DNA from: JAKAIY01 sp963809385
GTDB taxonomy: Bacteria; Chloroflexota; Ktedonobacteria; Ktedonobacterales; JADMIN01
Direction of reading: 5' to 3'
Length of the DNA stretch: 64,000 nt
Assembly (NCBI GenBank): GCA_963809385.1
Contig: CAWEJL010000005.1
Location: forward strand, 496,001 to 560,000
Position 1 is the stretch's first letter. Each line of letters begins with the position of its first letter. Shown piece by piece: positions 8,373 through 16,875 of the stretch. The notes under the pieces were generated by a model, which saw only the letters and a program-made list of their open reading frames with translations, did not search any database and was not told where the DNA came from. Position numbers and translations under genes: made by a program.

Positions 8373-9065
8373 CTATTCTTCGACGACGAACTGGAACGTC
8401 ACCGCCGAGACACTGAGAAAAATGACATCGAAGGCCGCCAGCAGCCCTAGCCAGGGCGCGTCGCCATAGATGGGCGAGAAGAGCGCCTCCGTCGCGCGTA
8501 CCGCGCCGATGACCACCGGCGTGATCAGAGGGAAGACCAGTAGCGGCGTCAACAGCTCACGCGCGCGGGTATTCGCCGCCAGCGCCGCGTATTGTGTGCC
8601 AATGGCCGCTATGCCGATGGTCCCCAGCATGGTGATCGGGATGATGGCCGGTGTCAGCGCGGGCAAATTGTAGAGCGCCGCGAACACCGGAAGCGCCACT
8701 GCCTCCACCACGCTGATGACCAGCACGTTGCCGATCACCTTCGCCAGATACACCACCGAGCGGTCCACCGGCAGGGCCATCAGGCGGTCCATTGGACCGC
8801 GATCCTGCTCCACCGTAATGTTGCGCGCCAATCCCAAGATGCTGGCGAAGATGAACGAGACCCACAACGCGCCCGGCCCAACCGCCTGCTGGTCCTGGAT
8901 GCGCAGGTCGAAGGCGAAATTGAACACAACCAGCGTCAGCAGCGCGAACAGGCCCATACTCATCCACGCCTGCCGCGTTCGCAGCTCCGCGCGCAGATCT
9001 TTCCAGACGATCGCCCAGAGTTGCTCCCAGGCAAGGCGCGCACCGCTCGATGGCATCGTTTTCAT
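8373..9065 (-). CDS. ccmB: Heme exporter permease CcmB
   Basis: A 230-aa six-helix ABC permease. Family features are the N-terminal AIVWKDLRAELRTRQAWMSM, the DLRIQDQQAVGPGALWVSFI region and VEQDRGPMDRLMALPVDRS. With CcmA and CcmC it forms the CcmABCD complex that uses ATP to release holo-CcmE. It overlaps ccmA by 4 nt (ATGA), so translation is coupled. Length and motifs are normal. Confidence 0.93.
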   Translation of the reverse strand: MKTMPSSGARLAWEQLWAIVWKDLRAELRTRQAWMSMGLFALLTLVVFNFAFDLRIQDQQAVGPGALWVSFIFASILGLARNITVEQDRGPMDRLMALPVDRSVVYLAKVIGNVLVISVVEAVALPVFAALYNLPALTPAIIPITMLGTIGIAAIGTQYAALAANTRARELLTPLLVFPLITPVVIGAVRATEALFSPIYGDAPWLGLLAAFDVIFLSVSAVTFQFVVEE

Positions 9066-9826
9066 ACCGCGCCGCCCTTCTGATAGAGCGCGCGCAGCGC
9101 CTCAACGCTCAGCGCGTCCGCCGGGCCGGTATAGGCCACGCGCCCAGCCACCAGTGTCAGCGCCTCGCTGGCCAGCCGTAGGCCGCGCTCCAGGTTGTGC
9201 GTCGTCAGCGCGGTCGTCTGGCCGCGCGCGCGCCGCTCTTCGATCACCTGCTCCAGCAGCGCCAGCGCGTCTTCATCCAGCCCGGTGTCCGGCTCGTCCA
9301 GCAGCAGTATTTCAGGATCGTGGATCAGCCCGCGCGCCAGCGCCAGCCGCTGCGCCTGCCCGCGAGAAAAGGTGCGCGCACGCTCACCACTCTTCGCCCG
9401 CAGCCCCACCCGCGCCAGCAGCGCGTCCGCGCGCTCCGGGCCATCGCGCAGCCCGTACATGCGAGCGAAGAACAGCAGGTTCTCGCGCGCCGTCAGGTCT
9501 TCGTAGACGTGCGGCTGGTGGCCCACATAGCCCGCGCGCAGCCGCACTTCGTGCGCCTCCCGCACGGAGTCAAAGCCGCCGACCTCTACCGTCCCCGACG
9601 TCGGGCGCGCCAGCGTCGCCAGCGTGCGCAGCAGCGTCGTCTTGCCCGCGCCGTTTGGCCCGAAGATCGCCAGCGTCGCGCCGGGAGTCACGCTGAACGT
9701 GATCCCACGCAGCGCCGGGCGCGCGTCGAACGCCTTCACCAGCCGCTCCACGCGGATCGCGGCGGGCGACGCGTGGGTGACCGGGGTGGTCGCGTTCTCA
9801 GCGGCGCGCATGGCTTGAGCGGTCAT
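9062..9826 (-). CDS. ccmA: Heme exporter ATP-binding protein CcmA
   Basis: A 254-aa ABC ATPase with Walker A GPNGAGKTT (about residue 55), signature-like FSRGQAQRLALARGL and Walker B ILLLDEPDTGLDE, followed by the H-loop TTHNLERG. The signature SRGQ replaces the common SGGQ, as is usual for CcmA. It powers the CcmABCD complex. ATGA overlaps at both ends link it to the upstream unknown gene and to ccmB. Confidence 0.93.
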   Translation of the reverse strand: MTAQAMRAAENATTPVTHASPAAIRVERLVKAFDARPALRGITFSVTPGATLAIFGPNGAGKTTLLRTLATLARPTSGTVEVGGFDSVREAHEVRLRAGYVGHQPHVYEDLTARENLLFFARMYGLRDGPERADALLARVGLRAKSGERARTFSRGQAQRLALARGLIHDPEILLLDEPDTGLDEDALALLEQVIEERRARGQTTALTTHNLERGLRLASEALTLVAGRVAYTGPADALSVEALRALYQKGGAV

Positions 9827-11235
9827 CGCGCGCCTCCCCGGTTGCCCGGCGCGGGTTGAGCCGCCGTGACGTCCGCCGTATCCGCTGTATCCGCCGCGAC
9901 CGCTTCACCAGCCACTGCTATGTGCGCGTCCGTCACGTCTGACTGAGCCGTCAGCGCCGTCTCTGACCCCGCCAGCGCGTCTCGCAGACGCTGCCGCAGC
10001 GCGGCATCTTCCCGCTTGAACTGGTCGCCGCTCACATCACCGCGCGCGCGCCGCCGCTCCAGGTCGAGCAGCGCTTCCAATAGCCGCTTGCGCTCCTCCT
10101 CGCTGGTGTCCGCGCCAGTTACGGCCAGCGCCGTTCCCTGTGGCGCGCTACCCGTCGCGGGGATCAGCCCCAGCGCCGCTCCCAGCGCGCCACGCCAGAC
10201 ATACGCCCCGGCCAGCAGCGCCAGTAGCGCCGCCAGCGCCGCCGCCAGCCACAGCAGCGCCGTCGTGTTCAGGTCTTGTCGCTCACCCGCCTGGGGCAGA
10301 TCGTAGAGGTTCACCGCGAGCTGGCTATCATGCGCTACGCCATTGGCGCTAAAGACCTGGTAGCGCGCGCCAAACGCCGTCACGATACCCTGCGCCGTCA
10401 GGCCCGACGTGTCACGCACCAGCATATTGGGCGGGACCAGCGCCACGACCTGCGCCGCCGGATACTCCGCCTTGAAGGGGATCGAGAGCGTCGTGCCGGT
10501 ATAGGGCATCTGGAAAGCAAAGGCGAACTGCGTCTGGCCCGGCGGCACGGTCGCCGTCACCGCGAAGCCCGTGCTTATCTGGATGATCTGCGTATTGAAG
10601 AAGCCCACGCCAGTTGAAAGGTTGATCGCGCTCGCGGGGACCGAGAAGCGCAGCAGCGACGGCATGGCCGTCGTCGCGCCCGCGCCCGTCGGAGCCTGGC
10701 CCACGAACGCGGTCTTGCCCGTGTTCTCGATCGTGAAGAACTCACCGACACCAAGCAGTCCATGCGTTGCGTCCGGCGCGCGCACCAGAATCGTCGCGAC
10801 GCTCACCCGCAGGTTCGAGCTATCCTGCGTCGCGTCATACACCGCGAACGAGCCGTCCACCGTCTGTCCGGCCTTCACCGTCAGCGGCGCGCTGCTATAG
10901 AGTCCACCCTGATACGTGGTATAGACCGCCCACGTCCCACCGAGCGAAGCCGGCCCGGCGTCCACTCCGCTAAAGGTGAAGGCCCCGGTCGCGGTGGTCG
11001 TCGTAGTGGCCAGGTCTTTCACCGCGCCGCTCAGGCTGAGTTGTAGCGTTACTTTCTGACCCACCACTGGCGCGTTGCTCGTCCCATTCGTCAGGACGCC
11101 CGCCACTGTCCCGCCATTGCCCGCGGCATGCGCCTGCGGCGCGGCGAGCGCTACGAGCGCCCATCCGAGCGTCAATGCCAGCGCCGCGAGCAGAGAGAGC
11201 CGTCGCGCGGCGGCGAATGTCCATCCGCGCATCAC
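9823..11235 (-). CDS. Unknown secreted, single-pass protein inside the ccm operon
   Basis: A 470-aa protein. A signal peptide (about residues 1-38, ending QAHAAGN) is followed by an immunoglobulin-like, carboxypeptidase-regulatory type domain (GTVAGVLTNGTSNAPVVGQK). A beta-rich extracellular region ends at about 325, then come one membrane helix (ALLWLAAALAALLALLAGAYV) and a cytoplasmic tail of about 120 residues with a charged helix LLEALLDLERRRARGDVSGD. The topology suggests coupling between outside and inside. ATGA overlaps on both sides show it is an integral part of the ccm operon. No ccm component of this shape is known to me; a scaffold role is inference. Confidence 0.6.
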   Translation of the reverse strand: MMRGWTFAAARRLSLLAALALTLGWALVALAAPQAHAAGNGGTVAGVLTNGTSNAPVVGQKVTLQLSLSGAVKDLATTTTTATGAFTFSGVDAGPASLGGTWAVYTTYQGGLYSSAPLTVKAGQTVDGSFAVYDATQDSSNLRVSVATILVRAPDATHGLLGVGEFFTIENTGKTAFVGQAPTGAGATTAMPSLLRFSVPASAINLSTGVGFFNTQIIQISTGFAVTATVPPGQTQFAFAFQMPYTGTTLSIPFKAEYPAAQVVALVPPNMLVRDTSGLTAQGIVTAFGARYQVFSANGVAHDSQLAVNLYDLPQAGERQDLNTTALLWLAAALAALLALLAGAYVWRGALGAALGLIPATGSAPQGTALAVTGADTSEEERKRLLEALLDLERRRARGDVSGDQFKREDAALRQRLRDALAGSETALTAQSDVTDAHIAVAGEAVAADTADTADVTAAQPAPGNRGGAR

Positions 11236-11684
11236 AGACTCCCCTTCTTGTCGCGCGCACGCCGGTCGCTCGGCGTGGCGGCGCGTGTCACGCGCCGAAC
11301 GGGCGCGGCGCGCACGGGGGCAGGCTTGACCGCCGCTGGCGCCGCGCGCTCTGGAGCGGGCTTGGCCGCCCGCAACGTGTCGAGCTGGCGCTCGATCATC
11401 GCGTCTAGCTCCTGCTCGCGCTGGTAGCGTGTGCGCAGGGCCGCAAGAGCGCGCCGCTCGTAGCGGCCTCGCAGCGTGTCGTAGTCGCCGGAGTCCAGAT
11501 TGCCCAACGTATAGTCAAGCTCCACCTCGCGCAGCGCCTGCCGCGCCTGGCGCTCGCGATCGGCGACCTCGCCCAGGGCGCCGGGCGCGCTGGCCTCAGT
11601 CTGCCCGCGCGTCAGGCCGAGCAGCGGGAAGGCGACAATCAGCGCGGCGGTCAGCCCCAGCAGCGCGGCGATGATGAGTGGCAT
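11232..11684 (-). CDS. CcmI-like membrane-anchored helical protein
   Basis: A 150-aa protein with an N-terminal membrane helix (IIAALLGLTAALIVAFPLLG) and a long charged coiled-coil region. The ALREVELDYTLGNLDSGDYD segment resembles the N-terminal part of CcmI/CycH, where ELELDYxxGxLxxEDYxxL is typical. The C-terminus is basic and Ala/Pro-rich with no TPR domain. It overlaps the ccmF-ccmH gene by TAATG and the next gene by ATGA. It may present apocytochrome to the CcmF/H lyase; that is inference from position and similarity. Confidence 0.6.
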   Translation of the reverse strand: MPLIIAALLGLTAALIVAFPLLGLTRGQTEASAPGALGEVADRERQARQALREVELDYTLGNLDSGDYDTLRGRYERRALAALRTRYQREQELDAMIERQLDTLRAAKPAPERAAPAAVKPAPVRAAPVRRVTRAATPSDRRARDKKGSL

Positions 11685-14299
11685 TATTTCCGCTCCTCTC
11701 GCGCTGGGGCGGCGCCGAACGGAATGCCCTCATCGCGCTCCAGCTCGCGCATCAGCGTCTCCCGCAGCCGCCGCCGCTCCTCATCGGAGAGGTCCAGCGT
11801 CTCATCCTCGTCAGGCCCAATCCCAGTTAGCGCGCTCGACGCGCGCGACACACTCCACTCTTTGCCCATCACGAAGACCAGATAGCCGCCCACCAGCAAC
11901 ATCAAAACCGGCGGCAGCCAGATGAGGGTTGTGAAGCCAGATTTCGGCGGCGCCTCCAGGATCGTGTCGCCGTAGCGCGCCTCGAAATACTGGATGACCT
12001 GCTGCTCTGACTCGCCCTGCGCCAGCTTCTGGCGGATCAGGGCGCGCATCTCGCTCGCCAGCCCGGACGGGGAATCGGCCACCGACTCGCCGTTGCAGAT
12101 CGGGCACTGGAGCTGGCTGGCCACGTCGTGGGCACGCGCATCCAGCGTCGGCGGCTGCGCCGCGCGGAACAGCAGCACGCCCCAGACGATCGCCAGCGCC
12201 AGCAGCGCGACTATCCCCACCAGCACGGAGGGCTTCCGCAGCGCGGCGCCCCAGTTGATCGCGCGCCTCGTATTGAGCGCGGGCGAGGCCGTCATGACGC
12301 CACCTCCACGCGCGCACGCGCTCGCCACCTTGGCAGACTCCGGAGCGAGGCGCGCCGCGCGCCGCCGCTCCGGCCACCAGCAGAGGAGGCCTCCCACTAG
12401 CATCAGCATCCCGCCCGACCAGACCAGCGTCACCAGCGGATTCACGAACACGCGGATCGTCGCCGTATTTGAGCCGTCATAGCCCGACAGGAAGACATAG
12501 ACATCTTTGAGCTGGAGAGTCGTGATCGAGACAATACTCGCGGGCTGGCTCTCGAATCCGGGGTAGATGCGCTCGCCCGGGGCGACTGTCTCCAGCGTCT
12601 TGCCGCCCTGACTGAGCGTGAAGTACGTTTTGACCGTCTCGATACCATCCTTCGAGGTATCGGTGATGCCGCGGTAGGTCAGGGAATAGCCTGAGACGGT
12701 CAGGCTCTGGCCAGGCTTCAGTTGCGCCTCGCCTTGCGTCTGGAAAAACTGCGAGCCAATCACGCCCACGGCCAGCACGACCAGCCCCAGATGGACCAGG
12801 TAGCCGCCGTAGCGCTGCCGGTGGCGGCTGAACAGCATCGTCAGCGCCTCCAGGTAGTTTTCGCCGTGGCCGTGTCGCACGCGCATCGCACGCCAGGTGT
12901 CGTAGAAGATTGTCACGGCGGTGAAGGCGCAGACAGCGAGCGCCAGGTCTGCCCAGAAGCTCGTCACGCCGAAGAACGGCAGTGCGACCGCCGCGACCGC
13001 CGCCAGGAATGCTGGCCAGCGGAAATGCCGCGCCAGGCTCGACGTAGAGGCCCGGCGCCACGCCAGCAGTGGCCCAACACCCATCATCAGGATCAGCGCG
13101 ATGAACAACGGACCGTTCACCTGCTTGTAAAAGTCCGTGCCGACCGTCATCGTCTGGCCGCGCAGGTCCGCCGAGATGATCGGGAAGATCGTTCCCCAGA
13201 ACGTCGCGAAAGCGATGCCCGCCAGCAGCAGGTTGTTGATCAGGAAGCTACCTTCGCGCGAGACGACCGAGTCGAACTCCGCCTCAGGCCGCAGCTTCGG
13301 CAGCCGGAAGAAGAACAGCCCCAGCGAGAATACCAGAACCAGCGCCAGGAACCCGAGGAAGTACGGGCCAACACTGGAGTAGGCGAACGAGTGCACCGAG
13401 TTGATGATACCGCTGCGCACCTCGAACGTGCCGAAGAGTGAGAGCGCGAACGTCGCGATGATCAGCGCCAGGTTCCAGACCTTCAGCGTGCCGCGCCGCT
13501 CCTGCACCATTGTCGAGTGGAGGAAGGCCGTCGCCGTCAGCCACGGCAGCAGCGCGGCGTTCTCCACCGGGTCCCAGCCCCAGTAGCCGCCCCAACCCAG
13601 TACGTGGTACGCCCACCACATGCCCAGCATCAGCCCTGTCGTCTGGATACACCACGCCGCCAGCGTCCAGCGGCGGATGGAACGCAGCCAGCCGGAGTCC
13701 AGCTTCCCGGTAATCAGCGCCGCCATCGCGAAGGCGAACGGGACCGACCAGCTCATATAGCCCATCAGCAGCGCTGGTGGATGCACGAGCATTCCTGGAT
13801 CCTGCAGGATCGGGTTCAGCCCCGCGCCGTCCAGCGGTGGGATGGCGACGCGGGTGAAGGGCGGCGTGACGAAGGCCAGCACGGCAAGGAAGAAGCCCTC
13901 GATGGTCATCAGTGTCGCCACCACCCACGGCATCAGCTCGGCGGGCGCGCGGCGGTGGAGCAAGGCGGCGATGGCGGTGAAGACGGAGAGCATCGTCGCC
14001 CAGTAAAGCAGCGAGCCTTCCTGCCCGCCGTAAAAGGCCGAGAGCGAGTAGTACCATGGCATCGCCAGGCTGGAATGCTCCGCCACATACACCGAGCCGA
14101 AGTCGTGCGTCAGGAAGGCGGCGATCAGTGAGCCAGACGAGATCAGCAGGAAGACCGCGACCACCAGCGCCGCCCGACGCCCGCTCTCCGCCAGCGCCGG
14201 CCGCTTCAGCGCCGCGCCCAGCGCCGAGGCGGCGAGGGCGTAGAGCGTGAAGACCAGCGCCAGGATGAGGGTTATCGCGCCAAGATCGGTGTATCGCAC
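11684..14299 (-). CDS. ccmF: Fused heme lyase CcmF-CcmH
   Basis: An 871-aa single frame joining two ccm proteins. Residues 1 to about 668 are CcmF: many membrane helices, MPWYYSLSAFYGGQEGSLLY, HPPALLMGYMSWSVPFAFAM and the WWD motif HVLGWGGYWGWDPVENAALL. Residues from about 669 are CcmH: a membrane helix, then the thiol motif LQCPICNGESVADS, a three-helix bundle and a second helix. CcmF and CcmH form the cytochrome c heme lyase. The start GTG 14299 has GGGAG 8 nt upstream. Inside the gene an ATG at 12295 is preceded by GGAGG at 7 nt, so free CcmH (203 aa) may also be made. Confidence 0.9.
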   Translation of the reverse strand: MRYTDLGAITLILALVFTLYALAASALGAALKRPALAESGRRAALVVAVFLLISSGSLIAAFLTHDFGSVYVAEHSSLAMPWYYSLSAFYGGQEGSLLYWATMLSVFTAIAALLHRRAPAELMPWVVATLMTIEGFFLAVLAFVTPPFTRVAIPPLDGAGLNPILQDPGMLVHPPALLMGYMSWSVPFAFAMAALITGKLDSGWLRSIRRWTLAAWCIQTTGLMLGMWWAYHVLGWGGYWGWDPVENAALLPWLTATAFLHSTMVQERRGTLKVWNLALIIATFALSLFGTFEVRSGIINSVHSFAYSSVGPYFLGFLALVLVFSLGLFFFRLPKLRPEAEFDSVVSREGSFLINNLLLAGIAFATFWGTIFPIISADLRGQTMTVGTDFYKQVNGPLFIALILMMGVGPLLAWRRASTSSLARHFRWPAFLAAVAAVALPFFGVTSFWADLALAVCAFTAVTIFYDTWRAMRVRHGHGENYLEALTMLFSRHRQRYGGYLVHLGLVVLAVGVIGSQFFQTQGEAQLKPGQSLTVSGYSLTYRGITDTSKDGIETVKTYFTLSQGGKTLETVAPGERIYPGFESQPASIVSITTLQLKDVYVFLSGYDGSNTATIRVFVNPLVTLVWSGGMLMLVGGLLCWWPERRRAARLAPESAKVASACARGGGVMTASPALNTRRAINWGAALRKPSVLVGIVALLALAIVWGVLLFRAAQPPTLDARAHDVASQLQCPICNGESVADSPSGLASEMRALIRQKLAQGESEQQVIQYFEARYGDTILEAPPKSGFTTLIWLPPVLMLLVGGYLVFVMGKEWSVSRASSALTGIGPDEDETLDLSDEERRRLRETLMRELERDEGIPFGAAPAREERK
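12295..12307 (-). promoter_or_regulatory. Internal ribosome binding site for a separate CcmH product
   Basis: GGAGG (12307-12303) lies 7 nt before an in-frame ATG (12295) at the exact junction between the CcmF and CcmH parts. It would allow internal initiation to give a stand-alone CcmH of 203 residues. Confidence 0.55.
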
Positions 14300-14341
14300 T
14301 GAGATCACTCCCACTGAGGCCCTGTTAGTGGCCCGCCAGCG

Positions 14342-14818
14342 TCACTTGCCAGTCGCGCTGGACGCGGCAGGCGTCGCCGCCTGGAACTTCGAAGGACACT
14401 TCGCCAGCACCGCGCTCGCCTGGAACATACCGTTCTTGTACGTCCCTTCGACGACCACCTGCGCGCCGGCCTTGAAGGCGTCGGGCACGACGCCCTTGTA
14501 AACGACACCCATCGTAGGCGTGGCGCTGGTCGCGGTGTCGGTGATGACGAACCGCACTGTCTGCGTCGCGTCGTTTCGAACCAGCCCGGTTGGCGCGACG
14601 AAGCCCGCCACACGCACCGTCTGGTTTGAGCAAGTTGAGCAGGTCTGAAGCTGATGGATAGTCATGTAGTATTCGGCGGTGGCCCCCGTGTTGGCGATCA
14701 CCAGATACACGACCGCCGCCGCAATGGCGACGCCCGCGATCAGGAATCCCCACGGCGCCTTGCGGCGCGCGGGCCGTTTCGCCACAACCGGCGTCTCAAC
14801 GTCGCTCTCCATCAGCAT
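14342..14818 (-). CDS. ccmE: Cytochrome c maturation heme chaperone CcmE, cysteine type
   Basis: A 158-aa protein with a basic N-terminus, a membrane anchor (residues 23-42) and an OB-fold domain (VRVAGFVAPTGLV, then GVVYKGVVPDAFKAGAQVVV). The heme site reads VLAKCPSKFQ: Cys141 replaces the classical covalent His, as in the archaeal/deltaproteobacterial CxxxY type, but the fifth position is Phe145 rather than Tyr. An additional CSTC pair (Cys60, Cys63) sits just outside the membrane. CcmE carries heme from CcmC to CcmF/H. The ATG at 14818 is chosen over a far upstream start because GGAG precedes it. Confidence 0.88.
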   Translation of the reverse strand: MLMESDVETPVVAKRPARRKAPWGFLIAGVAIAAAVVYLVIANTGATAEYYMTIHQLQTCSTCSNQTVRVAGFVAPTGLVRNDATQTVRFVITDTATSATPTMGVVYKGVVPDAFKAGAQVVVEGTYKNGMFQASAVLAKCPSKFQAATPAASSATGK

Positions 14819-14844
14819 CGCGACCGCTCCGTTTCGTTTATCAC

Positions 14845-15321
14845 TTATCGCGTGACGCCCAGGCCCACCTCGAAGAGGGCCGTCAGCGTCGCGCCGAGCA
14901 GGAATACCACCAAGCCCAGCGACAGAATCACCCGCGGCGCCACGCGCCACAACTTCCCCCGCAGCCGCGCGGGCCGCCGCGCTTCCTGCGCCAGGAGCGC
15001 CGCCAGCGTGAACATCGCCAGCGCCAGCGCGATCTTGACACCCAGCGCGACCAGATACGCCACGCCAACCGTCGTCGCCGACAGCCGGTCAAACGTCAGA
15101 TACACGCCGCTGAATAGCAGCGTCACCATACAAACGTTCACCAGCCGCCGGAATAGCTCGCCCATCCGCGCGCTCACCTCCGGCGCGGCCTTGCCCAGCC
15201 GCATCGCCGGTGTGATGACCACCAGATAGACGATGCTGCCCCCAATCCAGACGCCGCCAGCCAGCGTATGCGCCGTCCGCATCAGCGTCGCCAGGATTAG
15301 CAGCGCCATCGCGCTATCCAT
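14845..15321 (-). CDS. CopD-like four-helix membrane protein
   Basis: A 158-aa integral membrane protein with four helices. RTAHTLAGGVWIGGSIVYLV and FRRLVNVCMVTLLFSGVYLT resemble the CopD/YqjC-type domain, where a His and Trp-Ile-Gly motif in helix 1 is typical. Such proteins often accompany copper handling or cytochrome oxidase assembly. Two starts are possible: ATG 15321 directly abuts GGGAG, while ATG 15306 has it 12 nt upstream. It lies between ccdA and ccmE, and a copper- or heme-related assembly role is inferred from that position. Confidence 0.6.
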   Translation of the reverse strand: MDSAMALLILATLMRTAHTLAGGVWIGGSIVYLVVITPAMRLGKAAPEVSARMGELFRRLVNVCMVTLLFSGVYLTFDRLSATTVGVAYLVALGVKIALALAMFTLAALLAQEARRPARLRGKLWRVAPRVILSLGLVVFLLGATLTALFEVGLGVTR

Positions 15322-15333
15322 CTCCCGTCTCGC

Positions 15334-16143
15334 CTACGCCAGCCACGACGCTGGCCCGCGCGGCGCCAGGCCGATCGCGAACTGCTGCGCCCAGGACGAA
15401 ATGACCGACGCCTCGCCCGTGAGATACAGCAGCGAAACCAAAATCAGCGCGACACCACTCACGCGGGCGATGGCCCCACTGTAGCGCTTCGCCCATCCCA
15501 ACGCGCGCAGGCTGAACGACCAGCCCACGCCAATCGCCAGGAACGGGATCGCTAACCCAAGCGAGTAAAACGCCAGCAACGTCGCGCCCTGCCCCATCGT
15601 GCTCGTCGCGCCAACATACAGCAGCACTGACGCGAGCACCGGGCCGATGCAGGGCGTCCAGCCCGCCGCGAAAACGATACCCAGCGCGAACGGGGCGGCG
15701 AAGCCCCAGCGCCGCGCGATGGCGTCCGGCACATGCCAGCGCCCTTCGCGCATCAGCAGTTCGGTAACGCTCTGTGGCAGCCAGCCGAGCAAGAAGACGC
15801 CCATGATGAGCATCACGATGCCAGCGATTGTCTGCATCACCGGGCGGTAGGCCAGCAGTAGCCCGCCGAAGCTCGCCAACAGCAGACCCAGCGCGATGAA
15901 CGTCACCGAGAACCCAGTGACGAAGAGCAGGCTGGCCACCGTCGCCGGGCCTCGCAACCGCGCGCGCCAGGTCAGCGCGCCTCCCGCTTCGCCTTCCAGC
16001 GCGAGCGATGCCTCGCCAGTCGTGAGCGAGCTGATGTAGCTGATGTAACCGGGAGCCAGCGGCGCGACACATGGCGAGAAGAACGACGCCAGCCCGCCGA
16101 GCAGCGCGATCAACGCTGATCCGAGACTCAGATTCGTAATCAC
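15334..16143 (-). CDS. ccdA: Cytochrome c biogenesis thiol-disulfide transporter CcdA
   Basis: A 269-aa six-helix protein of the CcdA/DsbD-beta family. The two redox cysteines lie in FFSPCVAPLAPGYIS (helix 1) and GWTPCIGPVLASVL (helix 4). CcdA moves reducing power across the membrane to TlpA/CcmG and CcmH, keeping apocytochrome CxxCH thiols reduced. The GTG start at 16143 has GAGGAG 9 nt upstream. It is 33 nt downstream of the tlpA gene, its expected partner. Confidence 0.92.
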   Translation of the reverse strand: MITNLSLGSALIALLGGLASFFSPCVAPLAPGYISYISSLTTGEASLALEGEAGGALTWRARLRGPATVASLLFVTGFSVTFIALGLLLASFGGLLLAYRPVMQTIAGIVMLIMGVFLLGWLPQSVTELLMREGRWHVPDAIARRWGFAAPFALGIVFAAGWTPCIGPVLASVLLYVGATSTMGQGATLLAFYSLGLAIPFLAIGVGWSFSLRALGWAKRYSGAIARVSGVALILVSLLYLTGEASVISSWAQQFAIGLAPRGPASWLA

Positions 16144-16176
16144 CGCGGAACGCTCCTCAGCCGCTGTAGTCCGACG

Positions 16177-16782
16177 CTAGTTCAGGATCGCCTTGATCGA
16201 GCGGGCGAGCGAGCCGGAGTCCAGCGGGCCGCCATACTTGCTCACCACGATCCCATCGCGATTGATAAACACCGTCTCAGGTGGGCCTGTCACGCCGTAT
16301 GAGATTGCCGTATACCCGTTGGAATCGGCCCCAATCGCGTATGGCACACCCTCTTGCTGGACGAAGCCCATCGCGCTCTGGCGCGAATCCTGATAGACAA
16401 TGCCGATGAACACCACGCCATCGCGCTGCGCGTACTGCTGCCAGCCCGCGTTCAGGATGGGCGCCTCCTCCACGCACGGGCTACACCACGAGGCGAAGAA
16501 GTTGATGACCACCGGCTTGCCCTTCTCCGCCGCCAGATGGAACGTCTGGCCGGGAGTCCCGCTGTAGAGCGCGGCGGTGAAGTCGGGCGCCGGCTTACCA
16601 ACCAGCGCGTAAAATGGCGACTTGGTAACGGCCTGTCCGGCTGTGACCAGACGCGCCACGAGCAGGCCGATCAGCGCGAGCAGCACAACAGCCGAGATGG
16701 CCAGCATCGCTAACCCTCGCCGCTGGGCTGGCGCCATTCGCGCTTGCGCGCGCGCCGCCACTGGCTCCTGGTCCGTCACCAT
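16177..16782 (-). CDS. TlpA/ResA/CcmG-type thioredoxin
   Basis: A 201-aa membrane-anchored thioredoxin. The N-terminal helix (GLAMLAISAVVLLALIGLLV) is followed by a redoxin fold with the active site FFASWCSPCVEEAP, i.e. WCxxC. It is probably the CcmG that reduces CcmH and apocytochrome c, recharged by CcdA encoded next. The start ATG 16782 has AGGA upstream. A GC-rich hairpin separates it from ctaD. Confidence 0.88.
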   Translation of the reverse strand: MVTDQEPVAARAQARMAPAQRRGLAMLAISAVVLLALIGLLVARLVTAGQAVTKSPFYALVGKPAPDFTAALYSGTPGQTFHLAAEKGKPVVINFFASWCSPCVEEAPILNAGWQQYAQRDGVVFIGIVYQDSRQSAMGFVQQEGVPYAIGADSNGYTAISYGVTGPPETVFINRDGIVVSKYGGPLDSGSLARSIKAILN

Positions 16783-16816
16783 GATCGCGTCCTGTTTCCG
16801 CTTTCACAGGTCCGGC

Positions 16817-16862
16817 CCCCGCGCCGCACGCCTGGCGTGATGGCCAGATGCGCGGCGCGGGG
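16817..16862 (-). terminator. Hairpin between ctaD and the thioredoxin gene
   Basis: An 11-bp GC-rich stem (16817-16827 with 16852-16862) encloses a second 5-bp stem (CTGGC/GCCAG). It begins 14 nt after the ctaD stop. No T-run follows, so it may attenuate rather than stop transcription, or protect the 3' end of the oxidase message. Confidence 0.45.
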
Positions 16863-16875
16863 CGCGGCTCCTGTG

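Noticed and set aside
12722..14131. Long plus-strand open frames opposite ccmF
   Set aside because: High GC opens antisense frames. Their translations are Arg/Gln/His-rich with no motif, while the minus strand encodes a recognised protein.
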